Below are positions 54,554 to 63,976 of a DNA stretch of 64,000 nt, piece by piece; the stretch's first letter is position 1, and every line of letters starts with the position of its first letter. The notes beneath the pieces were generated by a model. It was not told the origin of the DNA and made no database searches. It was given only the letters and a program-made list of their open reading frames with translations. This stretch comes from Duganella sp. BuS-21 (lineage in GTDB: Bacteria > Pseudomonadota > Gammaproteobacteria > Burkholderiales > Burkholderiaceae_D). Location of the stretch: positions 4,836,001 through 4,900,000 of the forward strand of contig CP097466.1 of NCBI GenBank assembly GCA_041874725.1, given 5' to 3'. The position numbers were made by a program, and so were the translations under genes.

Positions 54554-55556
54554 AGAAGTCTCCAAATACGGTAATGGCACGGTCGATGTCTTCACGCCTG
54601 GCGTCCATGTGCGTGACGATGCGCAGGCGCGGCGCCATGGACACACGGATGCGCGTCAGTTCCAGCACGTCGCTCAGGCCCTGCTGAACGAACTGCGGAA
54701 TGTCGACATAGAAGATGTTGGTCTGCGGCGTGCTGACTTTGATGCTGCGCATCTTCGCCAGTTCGCCGGCGAAGTAAGCGGCGTTGTCGTGGTCTTGCGC
54801 CAGGCGCGGAATATTGTGCTCCAGCGCATACAGGCCGCCGGCGGCGATGATGCCGGCCTGGCGCATGCCGCCGCCCAGCATCTTGCGCCAGCGTTTGGCG
54901 TCCTTGATCAAGGGCTTGGTGCCCAGCAGGACCGAGCCGACCGGTGCGCCCAAACCTTTGGACAGGCATACGGAAACCGAATCGAAGCCGCGCGTAATGT
55001 CGCGCGGGCTCACGCCCAGTTTGACGGCGGCGTTGCAGACGCGGGCGCCGTCAAGGTGCGTGGCCAGGCCGCGACCATGCGCCAGCGCGGTCGCCTGCGC
55101 CACGTATTCCAGCGGCAGCACGCGGCCGTTGATGGTGTTTTCCAGCGCGAGCAGCTTGGTGCGCGCGAAGTGGAAATCGTCCGGCTTGATGCAGGACTCG
55201 ATATCGGCCAGCGCGATGCTGCCGTCGGCCTGATTGATGATCGGCTGCGGCTGGATGCTGCCCAGCACCGCAGCACCGCCGCCTTCGTAGCGGTAGGTAT
55301 GGGCTTCCTGGCCGACCAGGTACTCGTCGCCACGGCCGCAGTGGGCCAGCAACGCCAGCAGATTGCTCTGCGTGCCCGATGGCGCGAACAGCGCGTCCTC
55401 GAAGCCGAACAAATCGGCCGCATATTCCTGCAGGCGGATGACGGTGGGGTCGTCGCCGTAGACGTCATCGCCGACGTCCGCCACGTTCATGGCGGCGCGC
55501 ATGGCGGCGCTTGGGCGCGTGACGGTGTCGCTGCGCAGGTCGAGCCAGTTTTCCAT
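54546..55556 (-). CDS. ltaE: low-specificity L-threonine aldolase
   Basis: A PLP enzyme splitting L-threonine or L-allo-threonine to glycine and acetaldehyde. The 336 residues have DLRSDTVTRPSAAMRAAM, GDDVYGDDPTV, FAPSGTQSNLLALL, THLDGARVCNAAV and the PLP lysine in SVCLSKGLGAPVGS. Standard length and fold type I. It begins directly behind the methyltransferase stop; the ATG is followed by ENWLDLRSD. Confidence 0.95.
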   Translation of the reverse strand: MENWLDLRSDTVTRPSAAMRAAMNVADVGDDVYGDDPTVIRLQEYAADLFGFEDALFAPSGTQSNLLALLAHCGRGDEYLVGQEAHTYRYEGGGAAVLGSIQPQPIINQADGSIALADIESCIKPDDFHFARTKLLALENTINGRVLPLEYVAQATALAHGRGLATHLDGARVCNAAVKLGVSPRDITRGFDSVSVCLSKGLGAPVGSVLLGTKPLIKDAKRWRKMLGGGMRQAGIIAAGGLYALEHNIPRLAQDHDNAAYFAGELAKMRSIKVSTPQTNIFYVDIPQFVQQGLSDVLELTRIRVSMAPRLRIVTHMDARREDIDRAITVFGDFFG

Positions 55557-56453
55557 TTACGCTACCTCTTCGCTGAAGAAACGGGCATTCATCTCTTGCA
55601 GGCCCACGGTCTCCAGCACCTCTTTCAGACGCTCGGACGGACGCTTGCGCGGCAGGTTCTTGTAGGTGGCGATGATGAGCTCATTCTTCATCGAATGCTC
55701 CCAGCCTACCAACTCGGTCACGGTGACATCGTAGCCATGCGCTTCCAGCTGCAGGCAGCGCAGCACGTTGGTAATCTGGCTGCCGAATTCGCGCGTGTGG
55801 ATCGGGTGGCGCCAGATTTCGGTCAGCGCGGACTTGCCCAGCGACTGGCCTTTGTTCTTCTTCAGTAGCGAGGCTACTTCGGCCTGGCAGCACGGCACCA
55901 GCACGATGTGCCGGGCCTTCTTCTTCAAGGCGAACTGGATGGCGTCATCGGTCGCCGTGTTGCAGGCGTGGAGCGCGGTGACGACGTCGATCTGCGCCGG
56001 CAGCAGCTTCGATTCGGTGGACTCGGCCACCGACAGCGGCAGGAAGGACATGCCGGGGAAGTTGAATTGCTTGGCCAATTCCTGCGAACGGGCCACCAGC
56101 TCTTCGCGCGTTTCGATGCCGTAGATATGCGAGCTCATTGGCACCCCCGTTTGCAGCGCCTTGAAGAACAGGTCGTAGATGATGAAGCCGAGGTAGGACT
56201 TGCCGGCGCCGTGATCGACCAGCGACACATTGTCCTTCGATGCCAGCACCTGCTTCAACAGCGGCTCGATGAACTGATACAGGTGGTAGACCTGTTTCAG
56301 CTTGCGGCGGCTGTCCTGATTCATCTTGCCGTCGCGCGTGAGGATGTGTAGCTCCTGCAGCAGGGCGACGGTCTGCCCTTCGCGGATCTCCGGCATATTG
56401 TCGGCGCTGGTGACGGTGGCGCCGATCCTGGTGGCTTGTTTGCTCGGCTTCAT
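55557..56453 (-). CDS. SAM-dependent methyltransferase (Methyltransf_32-like)
   Basis: A 298-residue protein. The SAM-binding segment is LVDHGAGKSYLGFIIYDLFF, with the acidic residue in YGIETREELV, and the later pair TALHACNTATDDAIQ and VLVPCCQAEVA. This motif set (GAGKxYLxxxL, LHxCxxxTD, PCC) is that of the Methyltransf_32 group. Its targets in bacteria are not established. It lies between fdx and ltaE in the same orientation, 5 bp after the fdx stop, so it may be expressed from the isc transcript. Confidence 0.78.
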   Translation of the reverse strand: MKPSKQATRIGATVTSADNMPEIREGQTVALLQELHILTRDGKMNQDSRRKLKQVYHLYQFIEPLLKQVLASKDNVSLVDHGAGKSYLGFIIYDLFFKALQTGVPMSSHIYGIETREELVARSQELAKQFNFPGMSFLPLSVAESTESKLLPAQIDVVTALHACNTATDDAIQFALKKKARHIVLVPCCQAEVASLLKKNKGQSLGKSALTEIWRHPIHTREFGSQITNVLRCLQLEAHGYDVTVTELVGWEHSMKNELIIATYKNLPRKRPSERLKEVLETVGLQEMNARFFSEEVA

Positions 56454-56458
56454 TGAAA

Positions 56459-56800
56459 TCAGTGTCCGCCTTCGCTGGCGTGATTGATGGTGTACTTGGG
56501 AATTTCAACCACGAGGTCTTGATCCGCCACCACCGCCTGGCACGACAGGCGCGACACGGCTTCCAGGCCCCAGGCCTTGTCCAGCAGGTCTTCCTCGGTT
56601 TCGCTGGCTTCGTTCAACGAACTGAGGCCCTCGCGCACCAGCACGTGGCAGGTGGTGCAGGCGCAGGATTTTTCGCAGGCGTGCTCGATGTGGATGTCAT
56701 TTTCCAGCATGATGTCGCACAGGGTCTTGCCTGGCTGGGCTTCAACGACGGCGCCATCCGGGCACAGTTTGGCGTGTGGGAGAAATACGATTTGTGGCAT
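56459..56800 (-). CDS. fdx: isc-type [2Fe-2S] ferredoxin
   Basis: A 113-residue adrenodoxin-type ferredoxin supplying electrons for FeS cluster assembly on IscU. The cluster ligands are in CEKSCACTTCHVLV plus the Cys in RLSCQAVV. Length matches E. coli Fdx (111). The ATG at 56800 follows AAAGAG; an in-frame ATG 17 codons earlier would translate part of a REP-like repeat and is rejected. Last gene of the isc operon proper. Confidence 0.96.
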   Translation of the reverse strand: MPQIVFLPHAKLCPDGAVVEAQPGKTLCDIMLENDIHIEHACEKSCACTTCHVLVREGLSSLNEASETEEDLLDKAWGLEAVSRLSCQAVVADQDLVVEIPKYTINHASEGGH

Positions 56801-56824
56801 GTTTAAACTCTTTTGTTTGCCCCC

Positions 56825-56903
56825 GTCACTCCCGCGAAAGCAGGAGTCCATACGGCGGCGATTTATCTAACTCAGCATGGATTCCCGCTTTCGCGGGAAT
56901 GAC
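56825..56903. repeat. REP-like hairpin pair, copy 2 (fdx-hscA gap)
   Basis: First hairpin ACTCCCGCGAAAGCAGGAGT, linker containing CTAACTCAGCATGG, second hairpin ATTCCCGCTTTCGCGGGAAT, bounded by GTCA and TGAC. It fills nearly the whole gap between the hscA stop and fdx. Confidence 0.85.
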
Positions 56904-56904
56904 G

Positions 56905-58785
56905 TTATACGACTTGATCCAAGGCTTTGCCGGCCAGCGCGCTGCGCACGCTGCGGTCCATGCGGCGCGATGCGAATTCTTCGGTGCCGTGGGCCAGCGC
57001 TTCAACGGCCAGCTTCACCGCCTGATGGTCCACCGCGCCGGTTTGCGATTGCGCCAGCACGTCGCGCGTTTGCGCCATCAGCGCATCGACCGCTACGCGC
57101 TCTTGGTCCGACAGCAGGGCTGCATCGTCGTCCAGCGCCGCCTGGGTCGCCAGCAGGATGCGTTCCGCTTCCACCTGCTCTTCCCGCAATGCGCGCGCCT
57201 TCATGTCGACATCGGCCGACTTGTAGGAATCCTGCAGCATGCGCGCCACGTCGTCATCGCCAAGGCCATACGCAGGCTTGACGCTGATGGACGCTTCCAC
57301 GCCGGAGCGCAGCTCGCGTGCCGATACCGACAGCAAGCCGTCCGCATCGACTTGATAGGTGATGCGGATGCGCGCCGCGCCGGCCGCCATCGGCGGAATG
57401 CCGCGCAGCTCGAAGCGCGCCAGCGAACGGCAGTCGGCCACCAGCTCACGCTCGCCTTGCAGCACATGCACCGCCAGCGCGGTCTGGCCGTCCTTGAACG
57501 TGGTGAACTCCTGCGCGCGGGCGCAAGGAATGGTCGAATTGCGCGGGATGATTTTCTCCACCAGGCCGCCCATGGTCTCGATACCCAGCGACAGTGGAAT
57601 CACGTCCAACAGCAGCCAGTCGTCTCCGGCGGCGCGATTGCCGGCCAGCAGATTGGCCTGGATCGCCGCGCCCAGCGCCACCACTTTGTCCGGATCGATA
57701 TTCGCGTGCGGGGTGGTGTGGAAGTATTCGCTCACCGCGCGATGCACGTGCGGCATGCGCGTGGCGCCGCCGACCATGACCACGCCATCGACATCGTCCG
57801 CATCGACATTGGCGTCGCGCAGCGCTTTCTTGATGGCCTTCATGGTCTTGTCGATCAGGTGCTTGGTGATCTCCTGGAAGGTCTCGGCGGTGACGGTCAG
57901 GTGTACCTGCTCGCCCGACTTCAGCGCGGCGTCCACCGTAACCTCATCCTTGGTGGACAGCAGTTCCTTGGCTTCACGCGACTTCACCATCAGCACGGCG
58001 GTGTCTTCATCCGACAGCGGCGCCAGTTTCTCTTCCTGGTGGATGTGGCAGAACAGGCGGTGGTCAAAGTCATCGCCGCCCAGCGCGGAGTCGCCGCCGG
58101 TGGCCAGCACTTCAAACACGCCTTTACTCAACCTCAAGACTGAGATGTCGAAGGTGCCGCCACCCAGATCGTAGACCGCGTAAATGCCTTCCGACGCGTT
58201 ATCCAGGCCGTAGGCGATGGCGGCCGCAGTCGGCTCGCTCAGCAGGCGCAGGACATTCAGGCCGGCCAGCTGCGCGGCGTCCTTGGTGGCCTGACGCTGC
58301 GCGTCGTCGAAGTAAGCCGGCACGGTGATCACCGCGCCCACCAGATCGTCGCCCAGCGAATCCTCGGCGCGCTGGCGCAGCGTGGCCAGGATCTGCGCCG
58401 ACACTTCCACCGGGCTTTTCACGCCGGCCACGGTTTTCAGCTGCACCATGCCGGGCGTATCGAGGAAATGGTAAGGCAGGTTTTCCGCGTAGGCGATATC
58501 GGCCAGGCCACGGCCCATGAAGCGTTTCACCGAGACGATGGTGTTTTTCGGATCGGTGGTCTGCGCGGCTTGCGCCTTGTAGCCGATGTTGGCGTGGCCG
58601 TTGGGCAGATAGCGCACCACGGACGGCAGCAGCGCGCGGCCGTCTTCGTCGTTCAGCACTTCTGGAATGCTGTTGCGCACAGTCGCCACCAGCGAATTGG
58701 TGGTGCCCAGATCGATACCCACCGCCAGGCGATGCTGGTGCGGTGCGGTGGACATGCCTGGTTCGGAAATTTGCAGAAGTGCCAT
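56905..58785 (-). CDS. hscA: Fe-S protein assembly chaperone HscA
   Basis: An Hsp70-type chaperone that uses ATP to release the cluster from IscU. The 626 residues have the nucleotide-binding domain ([60 protein letters not shown]) and a shortened substrate-binding domain. Length is near E. coli HscA (616), shorter than DnaK. It is read after hscB and is separated from it by the 79-bp palindrome. Confidence 0.97.
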   Translation of the reverse strand: MALLQISEPGMSTAPHQHRLAVGIDLGTTNSLVATVRNSIPEVLNDEDGRALLPSVVRYLPNGHANIGYKAQAAQTTDPKNTIVSVKRFMGRGLADIAYAENLPYHFLDTPGMVQLKTVAGVKSPVEVSAQILATLRQRAEDSLGDDLVGAVITVPAYFDDAQRQATKDAAQLAGLNVLRLLSEPTAAAIAYGLDNASEGIYAVYDLGGGTFDISVLRLSKGVFEVLATGGDSALGGDDFDHRLFCHIHQEEKLAPLSDEDTAVLMVKSREAKELLSTKDEVTVDAALKSGEQVHLTVTAETFQEITKHLIDKTMKAIKKALRDANVDADDVDGVVMVGGATRMPHVHRAVSEYFHTTPHANIDPDKVVALGAAIQANLLAGNRAAGDDWLLLDVIPLSLGIETMGGLVEKIIPRNSTIPCARAQEFTTFKDGQTALAVHVLQGERELVADCRSLARFELRGIPPMAAGAARIRITYQVDADGLLSVSARELRSGVEASISVKPAYGLGDDDVARMLQDSYKSADVDMKARALREEQVEAERILLATQAALDDDAALLSDQERVAVDALMAQTRDVLAQSQTGAVDHQAVKLAVEALAHGTEEFASRRMDRSVRSALAGKALDQVV

Positions 58786-58814
58786 TTAATTACCTTTAAC
58801 CCGTACCTTTAACC

Positions 58815-58893
58815 CGGGGTCAGTTCCGACATTCGGACACGGGCTCAACCATTACATGGTTGAGCCCGTGTCCGAATGTCGGAACTGACCCCG
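58815..58893. repeat. perfect 38-bp palindrome with 3-nt loop between hscB and hscA
   Basis: The left arm 58815-58852 starts CGGGGTCAGTTCCGACATTC and ends CTCAACCAT. The loop is TAC, and the right arm 58856-58893 is its exact reverse complement. On the minus strand no T-run follows; on the plus strand a T-rich stretch does. In the isc mRNA it would form a very stable 38-bp stem 9 bases behind the hscB stop codon. Confidence 0.92.
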
Positions 58894-58902
58894 ATTTTAT
58901 TT

Positions 58903-59418
58903 TTATGCTTCGATTGCTTCAAAGGCGAAGCGGACTTCTTCGCCGAATTTTTCAAGAAACATCAGCGCACGCACGCCTTGGGCGGCGGCCTGGAAATCGC
59001 TTGCGTCGATTTGCTGCGCGATCTGCGCCAGCTGCTCTTTGCGCGCGGTGCGCAACTGCTGGTCCAGCGCGTCCAGCGCGTCGCTGTCTTTGGCGGCGCG
59101 GGCCTCGCCCAGCTCTTCGCGCCATTCCATCTGCTGCATCAGGAAGGCCATCGGCATCGCAGTATTTGACTCGGTCTGCAAATCGACGCCAGCCAGCTCG
59201 CACAGGTACTGCGCGCGCTTCTGCGGATTTTTCAGGGTCTGATAGGCTTCGTTGGCGCGGGTGGCCCACTGCATGGCGACGCGCTTTTCGGCGTCGGTGG
59301 CGTTGACGAACTTGTCGGGATGGACGCGGCTTTGCACGTCGCGGTACGCGCTATCGAGCGCGCCCGCGTCTACGGCAAACTGCTGGGGCAGATGGAACAG
59401 CTCAAAGTGATTTTGCAT
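58903..59418 (-). CDS. hscB: Fe-S assembly co-chaperone HscB
   Basis: A J-domain protein that brings IscU to HscA and triggers its ATPase. The 171 residues contain the J-domain with the HPD motif in VHPDKFVNAT, the helix YQTLKNPQKRAQYL, and the C-terminal three-helix IscU-binding domain (AFLMQQMEWREELGEARAAK). Family length. It lies 6 bp behind iscA. Confidence 0.96.
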   Translation of the reverse strand: MQNHFELFHLPQQFAVDAGALDSAYRDVQSRVHPDKFVNATDAEKRVAMQWATRANEAYQTLKNPQKRAQYLCELAGVDLQTESNTAMPMAFLMQQMEWREELGEARAAKDSDALDALDQQLRTARKEQLAQIAQQIDASDFQAAAQGVRALMFLEKFGEEVRFAFEAIEA

Positions 59419-59424
59419 GGCTTA

Positions 59425-59748
59425 TCAGATGCGGAAGCTCTCGCCGCAACCGCAAGCGTCTTTCTCGTTCGGGTTGTTGAACTTGAAGCCTTCGTTCAAG
59501 CCTTCGCGCGCGAAGTCCAGCTCCGTGCCGTCGATGTATGGAAGACTTTTCGGATCGACGAACACTTTCACGCCGTGCGACTCGAACACGCTGTCCTCGT
59601 CCGTCACGTCGTCTACGTATTCCAGCTTGTAGGCCAGACCAGAACAGCCGGTGGTGCGTACGCCAAAACGCAGACCGATGCCCTTGCCGCGGCGCTCGAT
59701 GTAGCGGTTGATGTGTTTAGCTGCTTTTTCGGTCAGGGTGATTGCCAT
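59425..59748 (-). CDS. iscA: A-type Fe-S carrier protein
   Basis: A 107-residue carrier moving FeS clusters to target proteins. The three ligand cysteines are in [15 protein letters not shown] and the terminal CGCGESF. Length equals E. coli IscA (107). The ATG at 59748 has GGAG upstream; an ATG four codons earlier is not conserved. Confidence 0.97.
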   Translation of the reverse strand: MAITLTEKAAKHINRYIERRGKGIGLRFGVRTTGCSGLAYKLEYVDDVTDEDSVFESHGVKVFVDPKSLPYIDGTELDFAREGLNEGFKFNNPNEKDACGCGESFRI

Positions 59749-59761
59749 TTGATTCTCCAAT

Positions 59762-59822
59762 GTCGTCCCCGCGCAGGCGGGGACCCATACTCAGCATGGA
59801 TTCCCGCTCGGGCGGGAATGAC
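59762..59822. repeat. REP-like hairpin pair, copy 3 (iscA-iscU gap)
   Basis: First hairpin GTCCCCGCGCAGGCGGGGAC, linker ATACTCAGCATGG, second hairpin ATTCCCGCTCGGGCGGGAAT, bounded by GTC and GAC. It fills the 79-bp gap between iscU and iscA. Confidence 0.85.
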
Positions 59823-59827
59823 GCTAG

Positions 59828-60220
59828 TTACGCTGCTACGGTTGCGTGCTTGTTCTGGTAGTCCAGAACCGCTGCCTTGATGGCGTCTTCCGCCAGGATC
59901 GAGCAGTGGATCTTCACCGGCGGCAGCGCCAGTTCTTCAGCGATCTGGGTGTTCTTGATGGCCAGCGCCTGGTCCAGCGTCTTGCCCTTGACCCATTCGG
60001 TCACCAGCGAGCTCGATGCGATGGCCGAACCGCAGCCGTAGGTTTTGAACTTTGCGTCTTCGATCAGGCCATCGGCGCCGACCTTGATCTGCAGCTTCAT
60101 CACGTCGCCGCATGCAGGCGCGCCAACCATGCCGGTACCTACGCTGTCGTCACCTTTTTCGAAGGCGCCGACGTTGCGTGGGTTTTCGTAGTGGTCCAGT
60201 ACTTTTTCCGAGTAAGCCAT
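59828..60220 (-). CDS. iscU: Fe-S cluster scaffold protein
   Basis: A 130-residue scaffold on which IscS builds [2Fe-2S] clusters. Ligands: Cys in GAPACGDVMKLQI, Cys in KTYGCGSAIASSS and Cys in KIHCSILAED. The HscA-recognition motif LPPVK is present. The ATG at 60220 has AGGAG upstream and gives MAYSEKVLDHYENPRNVG, the usual N-terminus. It follows iscS by 25 bp. Confidence 0.98.
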   Translation of the reverse strand: MAYSEKVLDHYENPRNVGAFEKGDDSVGTGMVGAPACGDVMKLQIKVGADGLIEDAKFKTYGCGSAIASSSLVTEWVKGKTLDQALAIKNTQIAEELALPPVKIHCSILAEDAIKAAVLDYQNKHATVAA

Positions 60221-60245
60221 TTTGATGCTCCTGTATCTTAAGAAT

Positions 60246-61502
60246 TTAGTGGGCTGCCCATTGGATCGAGCTGATGTCGATACCTTCTTTGAACATATCC
60301 CACAGCGGCGACAGTTCACGCAGTTTGTGTACCTTCGATTTCATCAGGTCGATGGCGAAATCGATATCGGCTTCGGTGGTGAAACGGCCGATGGTGAAAC
60401 GGATCGAGCTGTGCGCCAGTTCGTCGCTGCGACCCAGCGCGCGCAACACATAAGATGGTTCCAGCGAGGCCGAAGTACAAGCGGAACCCGACGACACGGC
60501 CAGGTCTTTGACGGCCATGATCAGCGATTCGCCTTCCACATAGTTGAAGCTCACGTTCAGGTTGTGCGGCACACGGTGTTCCATGTCGCCGTTGATGTAG
60601 GTCTCTTCGATTTCCTGCAGGCCCTTGGCCAGGCGGTCGCGCAACGCCTTGATGCGGGAGATCTCGGTGTCCATTTCCACTTTCGCCAGGCGGAAGGCTT
60701 CGCCCATGCCGACGATCTGGTGGGTCGGCAGCGTACCCGAACGCAGGCCGCGCTCGTGGCCACCGCCGTGCATTTGCGCTTCGATGCGCACGCGCGGCTT
60801 GCGGCAGACGTACAGCGCGCCCACGCCTTTCGGGCCGTAGGTTTTGTGCGCGGTGAAGGTCATCAGGTCGACCTTGGTCTTTTGCAGGTCGATGACGATC
60901 TTGCCGGTGGCTTGTGCGGCGTCGCAGTGGAAGATGATGCCCTTCGCGCGGCACAGCGCGCCGATTTCGTCGATCGGCTGGATCACGCCGATCTCGTTAT
61001 TGACCAGCATGACCGAGATCAGGATGGTGTCCGGACGAATGGCGGCGGTCAGCTGCTCGATGGTGATCAAGCCATTGTCCTGCGGTTCCAGATAGGTCGC
61101 CTCAAAACCCTGGCGCTCCAGTTCACGCACGGTGTCCAGCACGGCTTTGTGCTCGGTTTTCACGGTGATGATGTGCTTGCCCTTGGTTTTGTAGAAGTGC
61201 GCCGCGCCCTTGATGGCGAGGTTGTTCGATTCGGTCGCGCCCGAGGTCCAGATGATTTCGCGCGGGTCGGCATTGACCAGCGCCGCCACGTGGCCGCGCG
61301 CTTCTTCGACGGCCTTCTCGGCGGTCCAGCCGTACATGTGGCTGCGCGAAGCTGGATTGCCGAACTGCTCGCGCAGGTAGGGAATCATCGCATCGGCGAC
61401 GCGCGGATCGATCGGCGTGGTGGCCGAATAGTCCATGTAGATCGGGAAGTGCGGCGCGGTCTGGAATTTCACGTCAGCGATGTTTTTTTCTGGGGCGTTC
61501 AT
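60246..61502 (-). CDS. iscS: cysteine desulfurase
   Basis: A PLP enzyme providing persulfide sulfur from cysteine for FeS clusters and tRNA thiolation. The 418 residues include [14 protein letters not shown], the PLP lysine Lys220 in [12 protein letters not shown] and the persulfide cysteine Cys342 in [14 protein letters not shown]. It carries about 13 extra N-terminal residues relative to E. coli IscS (404). Second gene of the operon, 19 bp after iscR. Confidence 0.98.
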   Translation of the reverse strand: MNAPEKNIADVKFQTAPHFPIYMDYSATTPIDPRVADAMIPYLREQFGNPASRSHMYGWTAEKAVEEARGHVAALVNADPREIIWTSGATESNNLAIKGAAHFYKTKGKHIITVKTEHKAVLDTVRELERQGFEATYLEPQDNGLITIEQLTAAIRPDTILISVMLVNNEIGVIQPIDEIGALCRAKGIIFHCDAAQATGKIVIDLQKTKVDLMTFTAHKTYGPKGVGALYVCRKPRVRIEAQMHGGGHERGLRSGTLPTHQIVGMGEAFRLAKVEMDTEISRIKALRDRLAKGLQEIEETYINGDMEHRVPHNLNVSFNYVEGESLIMAVKDLAVSSGSACTSASLEPSYVLRALGRSDELAHSSIRFTIGRFTTEADIDFAIDLMKSKVHKLRELSPLWDMFKEGIDISSIQWAAH

Positions 61503-61521
61503 CTGGTTACTCCGTTAGGGC

Positions 61522-62001
61522 TTAGAGCACGGCGTGGTTGCCATTGCGGGGCATGACCACGACGCTCTGTTCAGCGTTCTTCTGCTTTTGTTGATCGACC
61601 AGATCCTGCAGCGATACGGAATCCAGGTAATCAACCATCTTTTCATTCAGCGTGGCCCACAGCTCGTGGGTCATGCAGCGCGCGCCGCTCGCAGCATCCG
61701 CGCCGTGGCAATTCTCCTTGCCGCCGCACTGGGTCGCATCAAGCGGCTCATCCACGGCGATGATGATGTCGGCCACGGTGACCTTATCGGCGCGGCGCGC
61801 CAGACTGTAGCCACCGCCCGGACCGCGGATTGATTCCACGATCTCGTGGCGACGCAGCTTGCCGAACAGCTGCTCCAGGTAGGACAGCGAAATCGCCTGG
61901 CGCTGACTGATGCCCGACAGCGTAACCGGTCCCTTGCCCTGGCGCAGCGCCAGGTCAATCATCGCAGTCACAGCAAAACGGCCTTTGGTGGTCAGACGCA
62001 T
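61522..62001 (-). CDS. iscR: Fe-S-sensing transcriptional regulator IscR
   Basis: An Rrf2-family repressor of the isc operon when loaded with [2Fe-2S]. The 159 residues have a winged helix (MRLTTKGRFAVTAMIDLAL, SLSYLEQLFGKLRRHEIVES) and the ligands Cys92, Cys98, Cys109 and His112. The loop between the second and third cysteines has ten residues (HGADAASGAR) where E. coli IscR has five. The ATG at 62001 gives the standard N-terminus; an ATG directly before it is equivalent. It heads the operon behind a matching site. Confidence 0.96.
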   Translation of the reverse strand: MRLTTKGRFAVTAMIDLALRQGKGPVTLSGISQRQAISLSYLEQLFGKLRRHEIVESIRGPGGGYSLARRADKVTVADIIIAVDEPLDATQCGGKENCHGADAASGARCMTHELWATLNEKMVDYLDSVSLQDLVDQQKQKNAEQSVVVMPRNGNHAVL

Positions 62002-62055
62002 CACTACCTCGGTTGGGTTAACATATCGTCCTTCTCAACCATCCATAAAGCCGGA

Positions 62056-62080
62056 TTAGTTGATCGAATTAGTCAAGTAT
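62056..62080 (-). promoter_or_regulatory. IscR type 1 binding site upstream of iscR
   Basis: On the minus strand the 25-bp site reads ATACTTGACTAATTC then GATCAACTAA. It agrees at 22 of 25 positions with the E. coli type 1 IscR consensus as I remember it (ATASYYGACT...AGTCRRSTAT). Its TTGACT may also serve as the -35 of the isc promoter; a good -10 is not evident. The gap 62002-62116 holds no gene. Autorepression by IscR is expected. Confidence 0.72.
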
Positions 62081-62116
62081 ACCAAACTTTGACGAAGCTT
62101 GCTGGCGCCGCCCCTG

Positions 62117-62893
62117 CTAGCCATTCAATAGCTTCATAGGCTGGAACAGCTTATGCATATCCTTATTACCAATAAAACTAAGGTTGTAAGGGTGCTCCGC
62201 AGTGATCTGCGGGAAAGCTTTCATTACAGATAACTTACTCAGCAGCTCGGCGATTTTGCCCCACAGCACCATCGTCGGCACCGTGGCCGCCTGCGCGGCC
62301 AGCCCGGCCATGACGGTTTCGAAGAACGGCAGCCAGGCCTTGGCATCCTTGACCGGAGCAACGTGGCTGCGGAATACCAGCGACGCATTCAGCAGCAAAA
62401 AGCCCTGTTCGGTGAGCTTGCGCTGCATGTCGGCCAGGGTCAGGATATGGCTGCCGGCGCTGCTGCGCGCTTGCGCCGAAACGGCCGCCATGGCGTCACC
62501 GGCGGTGTTGTCGAGCTGGAGCTGGCCGTCGGCCACCAGCAGCATCTTCATGAAGTTGCGCAGCGAGGTGGCCTTGTTGACCGGCTTGGACAAACCGCCG
62601 CCCTCCTCCAGCGACCACAGGCTGCCAACCGCCCCATCCATGAAACAGACGCCGGTGGCGCTCTCTGCTCGCGGATATGGTCCTTCGCCGACCAGTACAT
62701 ACTTCACCTGCTGTAATGGCAACGCGAACGCGGCGAACAGGCGCTGCTCGGTCGGCAAGTATTGGTCGTGCGCCAGCTGCGGCAGGTAATCGGGCGTGGC
62801 CGCCATCATCGCTTCCAGGCCCTTGACCAGCAGGGGGCGCCAGGAAACATCGGCGCGGTCTAGCGCCTCCAGAATGGGAGTCGGGATCGTCAT
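62117..62893 (-). CDS. divergent uracil-DNA-glycosylase-like protein
   Basis: A 258-residue protein whose motif order follows family 1 uracil-DNA glycosylase. VLVGEGPYPRAESATGVCFM stands for GQDPYHGPGQAHGLxF. FLLLNASLVFR stands for LLLNxxLTV, and EHPYNLSF for HPSPLS. The catalytic Asp of GQDPYH is Gly71 here and the following His is Pro74; His234 is kept. Thus the fold is probably UDG but normal uracil excision looks doubtful. It diverges from the S41-like gene and is convergent with nothing. Confidence 0.7.
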   Translation of the reverse strand: MTIPTPILEALDRADVSWRPLLVKGLEAMMAATPDYLPQLAHDQYLPTEQRLFAAFALPLQQVKYVLVGEGPYPRAESATGVCFMDGAVGSLWSLEEGGGLSKPVNKATSLRNFMKMLLVADGQLQLDNTAGDAMAAVSAQARSSAGSHILTLADMQRKLTEQGFLLLNASLVFRSHVAPVKDAKAWLPFFETVMAGLAAQAATVPTMVLWGKIAELLSKLSVMKAFPQITAEHPYNLSFIGNKDMHKLFQPMKLLNG

Positions 62894-62968
62894 TGCAGAA
62901 TTGGTTTTCGGGGAAAGGCGAGATTGTAACGCGGCCCCGAAGTGATAGTATCGTTTTCATATAAATGA

Positions 62969-63976
62969 ATGGGGAATGCTTTGAGCCGTTGGATGATTGT
63001 TGCCACCTTGATGGTTGCTGCCGGCCTGCACGCGCAGGCGCTGGACGAGGCGCTCGACGCGCCGGCGCGCGCGCATGTGGTCAACGAATACGCGCGGCGC
63101 CTGAGCGGACAGCACGTTGACGCGCTGCGCGCCAAGGCGGCAGCGGACGACATCCGCCAGCGGCTGGCGCGCGGCGAGTACGATCAGCAGACCACGGCGC
63201 GCGCGCTGGCGGTACGGGTCACGCGCGACGTCGCCGCCATCGCGCCGGACAAGCACACGTATCTGGAATACCTGCCCTACGATATGAGCGATCCGCTACA
63301 GCGGCCGCAGCCCGTGGTGCAGTCGGCCGACAACTTCGGCCTGCGCAAGTTTGAGACGCTGGGCGAGAACATCGGCTATCTGCACATCACGCGCTTGGCG
63401 CCGCTGGACCGCGCGTCGATAGATGCAGCGGCGCGCTTCATGGCGCAAGCGGCCGATTGCGCCGCGCTGGTCATCGACCTGCGCGAGGCCGGCGGCGACG
63501 GCCAGGACATGGCGGCACTGTTGTCCAGCTATCTGCTGGTGGACAAGCGCAGCTACATCTTCGCGGACAAGCAAATCCACCTGCACGATCAGATCGACCG
63601 TGATGGCAAGGTGGTGGCGGAATATTGGACCACTGCGGAAGTGGCGGGCCGGCGTTTCGGCGGCGTGAAGCCGCTGTACCTGCTGGTGGGCGAGCGCACC
63701 AGCGCAGCGGCCGAGGGCTTCGCGTATGACTTGCAGCAGTACGTCAAACGCGCGGTGGTGGTGGGTGTACCGACGGCGGGCGATGCACGGGTCGGCGGCA
63801 AACAGCGCGTTTCACGGCATCTGCAAACGTCGATGGCGGTCACGCGACATAGCAACGTGATCACCCGCGCCAATTGGGAGGGCGGCGGGGTGCAGCCGGA
63901 TTACGTGACTGCTGCGGACCAGGCTTTGAGCGCTGCGCTATCGCTGGCCCAAGTGGCCATCAGACCGAAGAAATAA
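62969..63976 (+). CDS. exported S41-family peptidase-like protein
   Basis: A 335-residue protein with a signal peptide (SRWMIVATLMVAAGLHAQA). It has an N-terminal helical domain (LSGQHVDALRAKAAADDIRQ) as in the IRBP-like S41 group, and the crotonase-like core: IGYLHITRLAPLD, AALVIDLREAGGDGQDMAAL, and the candidate catalytic Ser in ERTSAAAEGFAYDLQ. No PDZ domain is seen. Substrates are unknown. Start choice is uncertain: the ATG at 62969 lacks a ribosome site, while a TTG at 62981 has GGGGA in front. The last 24 bp of the window hold nothing. Confidence 0.78.
   Translation: MGNALSRWMIVATLMVAAGLHAQALDEALDAPARAHVVNEYARRLSGQHVDALRAKAAADDIRQRLARGEYDQQTTARALAVRVTRDVAAIAPDKHTYLEYLPYDMSDPLQRPQPVVQSADNFGLRKFETLGENIGYLHITRLAPLDRASIDAAARFMAQAADCAALVIDLREAGGDGQDMAALLSSYLLVDKRSYIFADKQIHLHDQIDRDGKVVAEYWTTAEVAGRRFGGVKPLYLLVGERTSAAAEGFAYDLQQYVKRAVVVGVPTAGDARVGGKQRVSRHLQTSMAVTRHSNVITRANWEGGGVQPDYVTAADQALSAALSLAQVAIRPKK

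Noticed and set aside
56801..56851. N-terminal extension of ferredoxin beginning MDSCFRGSDGG
   Set aside because: It is the translation of a REP-like repeat; the ATG at 56800 has a ribosome site and gives the family length.
58815..58893. Intrinsic terminator within the isc operon
   Set aside because: Read in the direction of the operon no T-run follows the stem; hscA would be cut off from its promoter, which is unlikely for an essential set.
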